From assembly GCA_938015415.1 (NCBI GenBank), contig CALLPK010000007.1:1-63657 (forward strand): a stretch of DNA of 63,657 bases, given 5' to 3'. The number at the start of each line of letters is the position of its first letter. Within the stretch, counting starts at the first letter, position 1. Made by a program: the position numbers and the translations under genes. This document shows positions 44,740-54,555 of the stretch, piece after piece. The notes under the pieces were generated by a model. The model saw only the letters and a program-made list of their open reading frames with translations. It was not told where the DNA came from and did no database searches. The stretch comes from an uncultured Saprospiraceae bacterium. GTDB taxonomy: Bacteria > Bacteroidota > Bacteroidia > Chitinophagales > Saprospiraceae.

Positions 44740-45483
44740 TTACTGTGGTAATTGAACCATAGTTACCGTAAACTCAGCGTTAGCAAAGGTACCCGTCGCT
44801 ACAAAATTAATCGTTTTGGTAGCTGGATCTGCCGAGAAATTTTCCATCGTAATTACGAATTCTGGTCCGAAACAAAATACAGACCCTGTAGTTACGTCAA
44901 AATCATTAGTTGAAATATCATTCACCTTAATGGTTGCTCCTACGGCTGCACACTGTGCACCAAAACCTCTTCCAAGGTCATAGAATCCACCAAAAGCGTC
45001 AGAGATTTCAAAAGTACCAGGAGTACTGGTTTCTCTAATCACGACAAAAGTTCGATCCGCGTAGGCTTCTCCACCAATTCGAACGATCGAAGTTGAATAC
45101 AGCCCTGCAATACTCGTAACAAAATCTCCGTTACACGGAGGAAGAATTACTTGTCTGAAAGCAGATGCAGGAATTCCATCTTTATTAAGAGCAGAATAGG
45201 TTACTGTATAAATGTCAGGAGCACTTACTTCTGTTGCCCCGAAGTATTCTCCTACTACGGTGCTACTAAGTTCAATTGGCGAACCACCTTCATTAGCTTC
45301 ACCACCGGGATCTGTAAAAGAGGTCTCGTTACAATCCAAAGTAAGAGAACTGGGACCATCCAGATTTATCGCAGGAAGAAAAGTTACACCTGAAGGTTCA
45401 GCAGAATTCTCAAAATCATCACCACAACTTACCATAAAAAGGCAAACTGCGAGGCCAATGAGCATATATTTTACATTATTCAT
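44740..45483 (-). CDS. SusE/F-position lipoprotein with Ig-like domain
   Basis: A 247-aa lipoprotein (lipobox MVSC, Cys20, then GDD typical of surface-exported Bacteroidota lipoproteins). An Ig-like segment (DUF5011/5012 type: ...GPSSLTLDCNETSFTDPGGEA) covers about 30-115. A beta-barrel-like C-terminal part (about 120-247) follows, ending FTVTMVQLPQ. It is the third gene of the SusC-SusD operon (30 nt after SusD), so a role in binding the same substrate is likely. Confidence 0.75.
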   Translation of the reverse strand: MNNVKYMLIGLAVCLFMVSCGDDFENSAEPSGVTFLPAINLDGPSSLTLDCNETSFTDPGGEANEGGSPIELSSTVVGEYFGATEVSAPDIYTVTYSALNKDGIPASAFRQVILPPCNGDFVTSIAGLYSTSIVRIGGEAYADRTFVVIRETSTPGTFEISDAFGGFYDLGRGFGAQCAAVGATIKVNDISTNDFDVTTGSVFCFGPEFVITMENFSADPATKTINFVATGTFANAEFTVTMVQLPQ

Positions 45484-45513
45484 ATTATTTATATTATAAA
45501 TTTAAATTATTGA

Positions 45514-46968
45514 TTAATTATCCCAAAATATCTTATCTGTAATAGTACGCTGACTTGGTGCATTGGGGTTTAAGCTACGTTCAGATGCTGGATACAACCA
45601 CGATGCTGGATACTGTCCGGCAGGAAGTACTGAAAAAGGTGGTGTTTCCCAAATTCCATCTGTAAATAATCGACTGGCTGGTCGATCAAAACGACGTGCC
45701 TCGATCCATCCTTCATCTTCTTGAGTACCATTTAAGGCAATCCACTTTTGTACACCAATAATGTCCAGTTTAGCATCTAAATTACCAGCACTACCATAAT
45801 CTAGTGTTGCAATATAAGAAGCTGCACCTGCTACACCAAAGTTATCAAAGTTAGAAGTTATCGCTTGACTTAATAAATCTTCATCGTCGTCACTGGTACC
45901 ATAACGTGCTGCTGCTTCTGCTCTTAAGAATTTCACTTCCCAGTCACTCATCAAAATAACCGGCATCGCAGGACCATAAGTTAAAGCAGAAGAACCGCTA
46001 TAGTCTGATGGTGGATCTGTAAACGGATAAGCATCTACATTTCCTTGCTCAATACCACGTAAAAGTCCTTCAGATGGACCAGTAGCCGCTACCGAATAGA
46101 AGGCAGTTCCTCTAGGATCATTTAATTCTTCTAATACATTTAGCGTAGAAAGACTAGCAAAATAGAAATCGCCTACACCAAAAGAAGCACGGGCAAACAT
46201 TGGATTCTGGTCACCACTGATCCCATCAAAAGGAACCGCTGCAATATCACCAGGACCGTCAATAAAATTACCTGCACTAATCAATGCCTGTACCTCACCA
46301 CCTCTGGCTCCGGTTTCAGACAAACGCATCAATAATCTTAGCTTTAGTGAATTAGCAAATTTTTGCCATTTTGAAATATCACCACCAAAAACTAAATCAT
46401 CTGCGCCCATTGTTGTGGTAGCGCCAGCTACTGCAAGATCTGCACTCGCTTCGTCTAAAAGGGTAATTAAATCGCTGTAAACACTAGCCGCATCATCAAA
46501 AGTTGGTGTTAAGATCGAACCATCTTCAATTTCACCACTAATGGCATCACTGAAAGGGATATCACCGAAATGATCCACCAAACCTTGATAAACAAAAACT
46601 TGCAATGCTTTACCTACTCCACTGTAACCAAGATCGTCACTTTTTGATAAAAATTTAAGATCTGTTAAAGCATTTGCGTAAGCTCTCTGCCAGTAACCAT
46701 CATGATCATCTGGCTGAGCCACGAATCGTTCTGCGTTTCCAAGAGATACGCCAATTCCCCAGGTCTTATATTGTGCCCAGATAAAAGAGTCAAAATTTAA
46801 ATCCACGTCTACAATGTAGCCTATGTATCCCTGAGCTGCAGTCAGTACGTTCGCCGCAGCTGCAGTGGGTGAGTTATTAGGATCAACGTTTAATTCTTCC
46901 AGTGATTTTTCACAAGCAACGAAAGAGATTAACGTGACTAATAATAATGATTTGAATATTTTTTTCAT
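45514..46968 (-). CDS. SusD/RagB-like outer-membrane lipoprotein
   Basis: A 484-aa lipoprotein (lipobox SFVAC, Cys19). The body has SusD-like TPR helices: LTAAQGYIGYIVD, FVYQGLVDHFGDIPFSDA, ANSLKLRLLMRLSETG and FLRAEAAARYG. The C-terminus has YPASERSLNPNAP, as in SusD-like 2 proteins. It caps the SusC channel and selects ligand; the substrate is unknown. No glycosidase or protease gene lies in the operon. Confidence 0.92.
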   Translation of the reverse strand: MKKIFKSLLLVTLISFVACEKSLEELNVDPNNSPTAAAANVLTAAQGYIGYIVDVDLNFDSFIWAQYKTWGIGVSLGNAERFVAQPDDHDGYWQRAYANALTDLKFLSKSDDLGYSGVGKALQVFVYQGLVDHFGDIPFSDAISGEIEDGSILTPTFDDAASVYSDLITLLDEASADLAVAGATTTMGADDLVFGGDISKWQKFANSLKLRLLMRLSETGARGGEVQALISAGNFIDGPGDIAAVPFDGISGDQNPMFARASFGVGDFYFASLSTLNVLEELNDPRGTAFYSVAATGPSEGLLRGIEQGNVDAYPFTDPPSDYSGSSALTYGPAMPVILMSDWEVKFLRAEAAARYGTSDDDEDLLSQAITSNFDNFGVAGAASYIATLDYGSAGNLDAKLDIIGVQKWIALNGTQEDEGWIEARRFDRPASRLFTDGIWETPPFSVLPAGQYPASWLYPASERSLNPNAPSQRTITDKIFWDN

Positions 46969-46996
46969 ATTATAATTATTTCTTTTAAAACTTATT

Positions 46997-49900
46997 TTAA
47001 AATTTGAGACTCAAATTGAAACCAACACTTCTTGCAGGAGGAACCTGAGAAGTTTCAATACCTGATGCGTTACCTGTTAAAGCAGGACCATTTACTTCAG
47101 GATCGGCGTAAATATTTTCTGCTGGTAACCAGAATTTTAGATTTCTACCGAAGAAAGCAATTCTTAGATCAGAGATAGGTAAGTTACTCAAGTACTTAGC
47201 TGGAACAGCATAACTAACACCAACTTCACGTAACTTAACAAAACTTGCGTCAACTAAGTACGTAGAAGCAGCAGGATCGTAATTGGTGAAAAATCCTTGT
47301 TCTGTAACTAAAATAGTATTTTCTTCATAAACTCCCTCAGAAGTCTCAATTACACTATTAGGAACCACAAATTCTTCTCTATTAAACTTGGTAGTATTCG
47401 TATTTGTACCATTAAATTCAGTAAAGAACTGAGTTTGAGAAACAAATTCACCTCCTTGTCTGATATCAACCAAGAAGTTAATACCGATTCCTTTATAGTT
47501 GATATTAGAACCTACACTTCCAGTCCAATCAGGCTGGTAAGATCCAAGAAAAACTTCTTCGTCTGTATACAGTGGGAAACCAGTATTTCCGTCTACAACG
47601 GTTTGTCCTGCATCATTGGTCAGAGGCGCTAGTGCTTTAAAGGTACCAAATGGAAGGCCTTCTTTTGCAACTACTGAAACACCTGGTGTAAAAGGACCAC
47701 CAACTACTAACTCATCAATATCATCGGTAATTGTCTTAACTTCGTTCGTATTCTTTGCGTAAGTAAAAAACATATCCCAACTTAACCCATCTACTAATCC
47801 CATAATCGGCTTTAAGTTTAAGGTTAACTCATGTCCTGTATTGGTCATTCGTCCAATATTTGTAAAAGTATTGGTAAAACCAGTACTACGAGGTAAATTT
47901 ACTTGTACGATTTGGTCTGTGTGGTCTGAGTGGTAAAAAGTATAAGCCACGTTAATTCGATCATTCCACAAGCCTACATCCGCACCAATTTCAAAAGTAG
48001 TGGTAAGCTCAGGGCTTAATGTAGGGTTACCAATCAAGTTACCAGTAGTAAAACCAGCTTGTCCGTTAAGTGGGAAAGTAATCGCAAAATCACCTAAACC
48101 TACCAACGTTGGATTTCCTACAAAAGTAGAAGCAAGAAGGTATGGAGGGGCATCTTTACCAGTAGTACCATAACTCGCTCTAAATTTGGCAAAACTAAGA
48201 ACATCACTTTCAACTTTTAACAGGTCAGTTAACACAGCCGAAAGACCAAGCGCATTATAGAAAAAGGAATTGTTCTCAGCAGGTAAAGTAGAAGACCAGT
48301 CATTACGAGCAGAATATTCCAAAAATACAGAATTATCATATCCAATCCGTACATTTCCTAAAGCTCCAAATATACGTCGCTCACTTGTGAACTGGGAAGG
48401 ACTTGACGGTAGTGCACTGTTACTCAAATTATAAAATCCAGGTACTACCAATCCACCTTGGGTAGAAGCAGTCAGTGATCTAGATTGTGTCTGGAAGAAG
48501 TTGTATCCGCCCGTAAAATCTAAACTAAAGTCATCATTAAGTTGACGGTTGTAAGTAACTAATCCAGTAAAATCAAGATTAATATTTGTCTGACTGAACT
48601 TAGTATAATCTCCCAAAGAAGAGTGTCGAGAGTTTCTGGTAGTTAAACCAAAATCATCTCCCCAAACCAACTGAGTAGCAGGCGTAAAGCTAGGGGAAAA
48701 AGTCTCAATTTCAGTGTTCACTACGTTGCTACCAAATCGACCTACCAGGTTCAATCCTTCTGCCAATTCGTAAGTTACAGAAGCGTTTCCAAGAAAGTTA
48801 TTAATCTTTCCGTTGTTTCCATATTCGTTTAGAATAAAATAAGGATTTACAGAAGAGTAAGATCCCCAGTAACCATTAATATCGTGAAAAGGAGAGTTAT
48901 AATCTCTTAGCTCACCAAAAGGAATATTTACTGGAGACTGGATAGCCATCGAGTAAGCATTGTTTCCTTCAAAAGCCCGAGATCCTTCCTGTGCCGTATT
49001 CTGATTAGTATTAGCGTAAGAAATTTTAAAATCAGATTTCAAACGATCAGATAATTTAGCGGTCGCTCTAAAATTAACTGTATTTCTTTTATAATCTGTA
49101 TTATCTAATATACCATCTTGATCGGTATTAGAATAAGAAGCATAGTAGGTAAAGTTATCATTAGCACCCGATAGAGAAACACTGTTAGTCAGAGTAGTTC
49201 CTCTATTGAAAAATTCTTCTAACTGATTAGGTACTGCACTAAAAGGTCTGGTTAAAGACTCTAATGCTCCGTCACCATCTGAATCTATCGGGGTGGTCCA
49301 AGGTCGAACTACACCATCAAAAGCAGGTCCCCAAGACCAGTTTTCACCGGAATCAAAGTGAGAGTTATCAAAACCCTGACCGAATTCATCCTGACGCTGT
49401 AATAATACGTATGCATTTTCAACAGAAAAAGAAGTATTAAGACCTACCTCAACCTTTCCTTTTTTACCTTTTCCACTCTTGGTAGTAATCAATACTACAC
49501 CAGAAGCACCACGCGAACCGTATAGAGAAGTTGCTGAAGGTCCTTTCAAAATGGTTAAAGATTCAATATCATCAGGATTGATGTCATTGAAACGATTACC
49601 GTGATCCGCATATCCAGTAGTAGAAGCACCAGCACCACCTCTAGAAGCACCGTTATCAATTGGAATACCGTCAACTACGATTAGTGCGTTGTTATTTCCA
49701 GTTAAAGAACTTTCTCCACGAAGTACAATTCGGGTAGAAGCTCCAACCGAACCAGATCCAGTAGATAGTCTTACACCAGCCGTCTTTCCTCTTAATGCTT
49801 CAAGTGTGTTCTTGTTTGGTGTAGACAATAAGTCTTCTCCACTTACCGTCTGGTTAGCATAAACAACATCCCGGGAGTTTCTTTCCAAACCCGCAGCTGT

Positions 49901-50212
49901 TACCACGACTTCACCCAAAAGTGCTCCTTCTGCCATCGTAATGTCAAGGACATTACTAGCTCCCAATTCCATTTCTTGGGTAGCATATCCTGTATAACTG
50001 AATACTAGCGTATTCATATCTTTAGGGACGGTTAAAGTGTATTTACCGTCAATATCCGTCACTGTACCCACGGTCGTACCTTTTACCAGGACGTTAGCCC
50101 CAATAAGTGCATCTCCCAAGTCGTCAATGACAGAACCTGTTACAGTTCTTTGAGCGTAGGTAAACCCTATCGCAAAAAGCACCATAAACAAAACTAGTGA
50201 ACATTTTTTCAT
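46997..50212 (-). CDS. SusC/RagA-type TonB-linked outer-membrane protein
   Basis: A 1071-aa transporter with signal peptide (ends TYAQ), then a carboxypeptidase-regulatory-like domain (RTVTGSVIDDLGDALIGANV...). It continues with the plug (LRGESSLTGNNNALIVVDGIPID, SLTILKGPSATSLYGSRGASG) and a beta barrel ending in the aromatic sequence GFNLSLKF. TonB-driven uptake of oligomers with SusD is the usual job. It begins the three-gene operon; a promoter box is seen at 50267. Confidence 0.95.
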   Translation of the reverse strand: MKKCSLVLFMVLFAIGFTYAQRTVTGSVIDDLGDALIGANVLVKGTTVGTVTDIDGKYTLTVPKDMNTLVFSYTGYATQEMELGASNVLDITMAEGALLGEVVVTAAGLERNSRDVVYANQTVSGEDLLSTPNKNTLEALRGKTAGVRLSTGSGSVGASTRIVLRGESSLTGNNNALIVVDGIPIDNGASRGGAGASTTGYADHGNRFNDINPDDIESLTILKGPSATSLYGSRGASGVVLITTKSGKGKKGKVEVGLNTSFSVENAYVLLQRQDEFGQGFDNSHFDSGENWSWGPAFDGVVRPWTTPIDSDGDGALESLTRPFSAVPNQLEEFFNRGTTLTNSVSLSGANDNFTYYASYSNTDQDGILDNTDYKRNTVNFRATAKLSDRLKSDFKISYANTNQNTAQEGSRAFEGNNAYSMAIQSPVNIPFGELRDYNSPFHDINGYWGSYSSVNPYFILNEYGNNGKINNFLGNASVTYELAEGLNLVGRFGSNVVNTEIETFSPSFTPATQLVWGDDFGLTTRNSRHSSLGDYTKFSQTNINLDFTGLVTYNRQLNDDFSLDFTGGYNFFQTQSRSLTASTQGGLVVPGFYNLSNSALPSSPSQFTSERRIFGALGNVRIGYDNSVFLEYSARNDWSSTLPAENNSFFYNALGLSAVLTDLLKVESDVLSFAKFRASYGTTGKDAPPYLLASTFVGNPTLVGLGDFAITFPLNGQAGFTTGNLIGNPTLSPELTTTFEIGADVGLWNDRINVAYTFYHSDHTDQIVQVNLPRSTGFTNTFTNIGRMTNTGHELTLNLKPIMGLVDGLSWDMFFTYAKNTNEVKTITDDIDELVVGGPFTPGVSVVAKEGLPFGTFKALAPLTNDAGQTVVDGNTGFPLYTDEEVFLGSYQPDWTGSVGSNINYKGIGINFLVDIRQGGEFVSQTQFFTEFNGTNTNTTKFNREEFVVPNSVIETSEGVYEENTILVTEQGFFTNYDPAASTYLVDASFVKLREVGVSYAVPAKYLSNLPISDLRIAFFGRNLKFWLPAENIYADPEVNGPALTGNASGIETSQVPPARSVGFNLSLKF

Positions 50213-50266
50213 ACTAATTCATTTTTGATTAAATAATAAAATTCTATATAAACTTATAATAATTCG

Positions 50267-50299
50267 CAAAGGTACTATTTGACCTCTAACATTTAGCAA
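50267..50299 (-). promoter_or_regulatory. Promoter of the SusC operon
   Basis: On the minus strand TACCTTTG (50267-50274) is an exact TAnnTTTG box. A TTG (50297-50299) lies 22 nt upstream of it. The ATG of SusC is 55 nt downstream of the -7 box. Confidence 0.55.
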
Positions 50300-50323
50300 T
50301 ATTGCCCAGAATATTAAAAAAAA

Positions 50324-51100
50324 TTAAGCAGGCTCCATGACAGCCAGTTTCTGCAAGTACATCTGTATCGTATTATGCAGACCATAATAGAGCGCATCTG
50401 CTACCAGGGCCTGTCCGATGGAAACTTCTAAAAGTCCAGGAACATTTTGGCGGTAAAATTCCAGGTTATCAAGGTTCAGGTCGTGCCCCGCATTGATACC
50501 AACACCTATTTTATTGGCTTCTGTGGCGGCTAGATAATGCGCTTTGACCGCGGCAGCGGGATGAGTAGCGTAAGCATTCGCATAATCGCCCGTGTATAAT
50601 TCGATGCGGTCGGCATTAACGGCTTTGGCGCCCGCTACCATTTTTTCGTCGGCATTGACAAAAATAGAGACCCGAATGCCTTTTTCTTGTAGCTGTGCGG
50701 TTATATCTTTCAGAAAATCAGCGTGTTGGACGGTATCCCAGCCTCGATCGGAAGTCAATACATCGGGCGCATCGGGAACTAAGGTACACTGATGCGGGCG
50801 ATTGGCCAGAACCAACTCCATAAATTTAGGGTTGGGATTTCCTTCAATATTAAATTCAGTAGTAACGACGCTTTTTAGCTGAGGAACATCTGCGTAGCGG
50901 ATATGTCGTTCGTCGGGACGTGGATGTACGGTAATACCTTGTGCACCGTAAGCTTCGCAATCTTTGGCTACTTGCACCAAATTAGGTAGGTTCCCTCCAC
51001 GAGCATTTCGCAGGAGAGCAATTTTGTTAACATTGACGCTTAGGTGAGTTAATAGGGGTTTCAAATTGTAAAATTGTCTTTTATCTTGTTTGCTAATCAT
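50324..51100 (-). CDS. pdxJ: Pyridoxine 5'-phosphate synthase
   Basis: A 258-aa TIM-barrel enzyme that joins 1-deoxy-D-xylulose 5-phosphate and 3-amino-2-oxopropyl phosphate in vitamin B6 synthesis. Motifs: LSVNVNKIALLRNARGGN, GITVHPRPDERHIRYAD, FNIEGNP, VSIFVNADE, ELYTGDYA and NAGHDLNL. An N-terminal extension of about 17 residues precedes the usual L-S-V-N start, so the true start may lie later, but no in-frame ATG is nearer. Confidence 0.95.
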   Translation of the reverse strand: MISKQDKRQFYNLKPLLTHLSVNVNKIALLRNARGGNLPNLVQVAKDCEAYGAQGITVHPRPDERHIRYADVPQLKSVVTTEFNIEGNPNPKFMELVLANRPHQCTLVPDAPDVLTSDRGWDTVQHADFLKDITAQLQEKGIRVSIFVNADEKMVAGAKAVNADRIELYTGDYANAYATHPAAAVKAHYLAATEANKIGVGINAGHDLNLDNLEFYRQNVPGLLEVSIGQALVADALYYGLHNTIQMYLQKLAVMEPA

Positions 51101-51267
51101 TAAAACGTTTCAAAAGGCGATTCTGCTGCCTCTGACACATTAGAAATATTAACATCAGTGATTAGTACACTTGATCGTTTTATAAAAAATACCTGGTCAT
51201 AAAGAATTGTCCTACTTTTACACTTCCATTTTATTTTTATAAAATATCTAAAACCTTACAGAATCTT

Positions 51268-52197
51268 GTGGTAAAAAAAGAAAACAACCCTACTCATCAA
51301 ACGGAAGTTTTAGCCATTACGCTGCTTGTTATTTTGTGCATGCTGACGGGGACGGCAATAAATTTTGCGTTTGCTCACGTAAATGGTTTTGATTTGACGA
51401 AGATTGGGAAGCTTTTCGTTGAGCATCCGGAAAACGTAGCTCGTGGCTTCTTTCGTTTTACGGCGGCGATTCACCAAATATTTACTTTTTTATTGCCTTG
51501 CTTAATATTCTGGTGGTTTTTCAAAAGAAAAGAAGGGACGGATTATTTTAGACTTAATCGTAAACTACTACCTAAAGTTCTGGTTTTCAGTCTTTTGTTT
51601 TTTTTAATTAGCATGCCATTGGTCGGTTTAAGTGCCTGGTTTAATCAGCTTATACCGCTGCCCGAATGGGCCACCAATATTGAGGCGGATACGGCGGAAC
51701 TGATTACGACACTATTATCGGTGGATACCACAGCAGCGTGGCTGCTCAATTTACTAGTGATTGCGGCGATCCCGGCCATCAGCGAAGAATTATTTTTCCG
51801 GGGCATTGTACAGAACAAATTGGTTGAATATTTTAAAAATCCACACCTGGCTATTTGGTTAGGCGCCCTATTTTTTAGTGCGTTCCACTTTCAGTTTGAG
51901 GGATTTTTTCCACGCGTGGTGCTGGGTGCGGTGCTTGGTTATTTATATTATTGGTCGATAAATTTGTGGATACCAATTATTCTTCACTTTTTTAACAACG
52001 CGTTTCTGGTTTCTGCGCCTTATTTTGCGCTTTCAGACCAACTCCCCACGACGGATACGGATCTTACGCTATCTTATTCGTTGATATTATCTGCCATAGG
52101 TGCGATGATATTGGGTTATTTTTTGATAAAAAACCGGAGATTATTTTTACAAAATCCAGAAATGGAAGATAATACCCCGAGAAAACCTTACTTATGA
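51268..52197 (+). CDS. CPBP family intramembrane glutamic endopeptidase
   Basis: A 309-aa multi-span protein with a GTG start at 51268. The three CPBP (ABI) motifs are present: EELFFRG (with EE and R), FSAFHFQFEGF and HFFNNAF. The family cleaves membrane substrates; Bacterial members mature peptides or act in immunity, but the target here is unknown. It overlaps cdsA by 4 nt (ATGA), so the two are translationally coupled. Confidence 0.88.
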   Translation: MVKKENNPTHQTEVLAITLLVILCMLTGTAINFAFAHVNGFDLTKIGKLFVEHPENVARGFFRFTAAIHQIFTFLLPCLIFWWFFKRKEGTDYFRLNRKLLPKVLVFSLLFFLISMPLVGLSAWFNQLIPLPEWATNIEADTAELITTLLSVDTTAAWLLNLLVIAAIPAISEELFFRGIVQNKLVEYFKNPHLAIWLGALFFSAFHFQFEGFFPRVVLGAVLGYLYYWSINLWIPIILHFFNNAFLVSAPYFALSDQLPTTDTDLTLSYSLILSAIGAMILGYFLIKNRRLFLQNPEMEDNTPRKPYL

Positions 52198-53027
52198 CTA
52201 CCAGAATTCTTACTGCAATTGTATTTGTAACCGTGATGCTGGCCGGTTTGTACGGAGGACTCTACCCTTTCGTAGCCCTTTTTGTCCTCATTACCGCACT
52301 TTGTTTGTGGGAATTTATTGGAATGACGCTTGTAGCCCAGAATCCTACTAATATTCGTCATTACAAAATAGCAGGTACCATCATGGGGGTATTGCCGGTG
52401 GTCATCACCGGAATTTATAAACTCGGGATTCCAGCAGATCCTTTTATATTTCTAAAAAAAGCGACCATTTTATCTATCCCGCTGGTCTTTTTGATTTTTG
52501 TCCGGGAATTATTTGCCAATACAAAAGAACCTTTTACGAATCTAGCGCATCTATTTTTGGGTATTTTTTACATTGGACTTCCCATGTCTATGATAGTCCT
52601 CGTGGGAATTGAGGGAGATACTTATTTGCCTAATACAGTTTTTGGAATTTTGCTGCTGACCTGGGCAAACGATTCTGGCGCTTATCTTATTGGTTCTAAA
52701 ATCGGTAAAACACCCTTATTTCCCCGCATTTCTCCTAATAAAACCTGGGAGGGCAGCATCGGCGGAGCGATTACGGCCATGGTTGCAGGATTTTTGCTGA
52801 GCTTAATATTCAAGGAGCAATCTACTTTTAATTGGATAGTCATTGCCGCTTTGACCGTCGTTTTCGGTTCTATTGGCGATCTGATAGAATCCATGCTCAA
52901 GCGTAGTAAAGGGGTAAAAGATTCTGGAAGCTTTTTGCCCGGACACGGCGGCTTTTTAGATAGATTTGATGCGTTCATCTTTGTCGTGCCGTTTGTCTCT
53001 GCCTTTTTACTATATATAAGAGGTTGA
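52194..53027 (+). CDS. cdsA: Phosphatidate cytidylyltransferase
   Basis: A 277-aa membrane enzyme that makes CDP-diacylglycerol from phosphatidic acid and CTP. About eight helices. The C-terminal family signature SIGDLIESMLKRSKGVKDSG followed by LPGHGGFLDRFDA is intact. It starts in an ATGA overlap with the CPBP protease gene. The psd gene downstream uses the same pathway (CDP-DAG to PS to PE). Confidence 0.95.
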   Translation: MTTRILTAIVFVTVMLAGLYGGLYPFVALFVLITALCLWEFIGMTLVAQNPTNIRHYKIAGTIMGVLPVVITGIYKLGIPADPFIFLKKATILSIPLVFLIFVRELFANTKEPFTNLAHLFLGIFYIGLPMSMIVLVGIEGDTYLPNTVFGILLLTWANDSGAYLIGSKIGKTPLFPRISPNKTWEGSIGGAITAMVAGFLLSLIFKEQSTFNWIVIAALTVVFGSIGDLIESMLKRSKGVKDSGSFLPGHGGFLDRFDAFIFVVPFVSAFLLYIRG

Positions 53028-53167
53028 TTATCAGATTTATTTTCCAAAAAAAAGTAATTTTAATGATCAAAAACCAAACAAAAGATCGTAAAAAACTGTT
53101 TATACCAACATACCTCTTTACAGTTAATTGTTTGGTTGGTAAGTGGCGTTGAACCCCGAAAATTGCT

Positions 53168-53175
53168 TAACTTTG
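53168..53175 (+). promoter_or_regulatory. Candidate -7 box of psd
   Basis: TAACTTTG fits TAnnTTTG and lies 38 nt before the ATG at 53214. A TTG sits 16 nt upstream of it, a little closer than usual. Confidence 0.45.
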
Positions 53176-53213
53176 TGCCGATTTTCACCTAAGTAGTTAA
53201 TAACAAAACAAGA

Positions 53214-53873
53214 ATGAATTTATTTCAAAAGATACACCACGAGGGCTACAAGATTTTATTGATGAGCATTCTATTGCTCGCCATGTTAAATGTAGGTGTC
53301 TTTTATTTTTTTCCTAATCTGCTGATTGCCGTAGGTATCCTTTCATTGGTACTCTTCTTTTTAGTACTGCAATTTTTCCGTAATCCACGCAGAGAAATTC
53401 TGGTAGCAGATGATAATGTCGTTTACGCACCCGCCGATGGTAAAATTGTGGTAATTGAAGAAACAAACGAAAACGAATATTTCCAGGCCAAACGATTACA
53501 GGTCTCCATTTTTATGAGTCCCACTAATGTGCACGTCAACCGAAATCCAATTAGTGGAACGGTTAATTATTTTAAATACCACCCAGGTAAATACCTCGTT
53601 GCCTGGCACCCAAAATCTTCGGATGAGAACGAGCGCACCACCACCGTTATCGGCAATGGTGATTCGGAAATACTGATGCGACAGGTAGCCGGTGCACTGG
53701 CAAAAAGAATTGTTAATTATTTAGAAATCGGGGACGAAGTAACCCAGGGAGCAGATATGGGTTTTATTAAATTTGGTTCAAGAGTTGATCTGTATTTACC
53801 CCTAGATGCAAAGATTGAAGTGCAGAAAGGCGATAAGGTAAAAGGAAATTTGACGGTGATTGCGCGGTTGTAG
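53214..53873 (+). CDS. psd: Phosphatidylserine decarboxylase (archaeal-type)
   Basis: A 219-aa proenzyme that decarboxylates PS to phosphatidylethanolamine. Two N-terminal membrane helices (about 17-55), then VYAPADGKIVVIEE, ISIF-type strand, NVHVNRNPISG and the self-cleavage site KFGSRVDL (Gly188-Ser189) near the C-terminus; the pyruvoyl group forms on the Ser. The GS in place of the LGST form and the short length fit the archaeal-type family. Confidence 0.93.
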   Translation: MNLFQKIHHEGYKILLMSILLLAMLNVGVFYFFPNLLIAVGILSLVLFFLVLQFFRNPRREILVADDNVVYAPADGKIVVIEETNENEYFQAKRLQVSIFMSPTNVHVNRNPISGTVNYFKYHPGKYLVAWHPKSSDENERTTTVIGNGDSEILMRQVAGALAKRIVNYLEIGDEVTQGADMGFIKFGSRVDLYLPLDAKIEVQKGDKVKGNLTVIARL

Positions 53874-53902
53874 ATTGCTTCTTGCTTCTAAATTAATATA
53901 TT

Positions 53903-54430
53903 TTATTGCTTGTTTATAATAGCATGACAAATTGATAAAATTACTGCTCCGGCAATGATCTTAATTATTGCTCCTGGCCAGAAAGGGAAAAAACCATATT
54001 CCAACGCTTTTTCCAATCCGTATTTAGCAGTTAAATGACCTACGCCAAATAGTAAAATTACCCCGGTACCAATCCCCATCATTCCAATATTTTTTAGAAA
54101 ATGAGCAATTCCCCACCGTTCGGCCAACCAACCCGTTAATCCGCCCGCTATTAAAAATCCGTAAAGAAAACCACCACTGCCTTTTGTAAATATTTCCCAC
54201 CCCGATCCACCATTGGCAAATACGGGTAGACCGATTCCTCCTAATAATAAATATAAACTAATGGTTAAACTACCTTTTCGCGCGCCCAATAAAGCTGTTA
54301 CGACTAATACAGCTAAGCTCTGCCCAGTAATTGGAATGGCTACTTCCTGGTAAGAAAGGTTTAAGGTTAGTTGCGTCAGAGCGATCAAGAATATCAATCC
54401 CAGAAAAATTTTAAAAAAAATAGTTGGCAT
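53903..54430 (-). CDS. bioY: Biotin transporter BioY
   Basis: A 175-aa ECF S-component with six helices. QEVAIPITGQSLAVLVVTALLG is the conserved substrate-site region, followed by GLPVFANGGSGWEIFTKGSGGFLYGFLIAG, typical of BioY. The subunits EcfA/EcfT are not in the window. A dyad (AAACAAAT-7-ATTTGTTT) lies 15 nt before the start. Confidence 0.92.
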   Translation of the reverse strand: MPTIFFKIFLGLIFLIALTQLTLNLSYQEVAIPITGQSLAVLVVTALLGARKGSLTISLYLLLGGIGLPVFANGGSGWEIFTKGSGGFLYGFLIAGGLTGWLAERWGIAHFLKNIGMMGIGTGVILLFGVGHLTAKYGLEKALEYGFFPFWPGAIIKIIAGAVILSICHAIINKQ

Positions 54431-54444
54431 TTTTTAATTTTTAA

Positions 54445-54467
54445 AAACAAATCGTTTATATTTGTTT
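54445..54467. promoter_or_regulatory. Dyad in the bioY/54556 divergent spacer
   Basis: AAACAAAT (54445-54452) and ATTTGTTT (54460-54467) are perfect inverted arms with a 7-bp centre. A TATATTTG box for the + strand lies inside it (54457-54464). A repressor operator is possible; it does not match the classic BirA operator. Confidence 0.4.
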
Positions 54468-54555
54468 ATTGAATTGTTGAGATGCTAATGTCTTTTGCCA
54501 CCAATTAAGTATCATTATTTTTTGTTTTTCAGAGCGGATTCAACGATTCAACATA

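Noticed and set aside
50324-51100. pdxJ start further inside the frame.
   Set aside because: The family start would be near Leu18, but no in-frame ATG is there and the upstream extension is not excluded, so the first ATG is kept.
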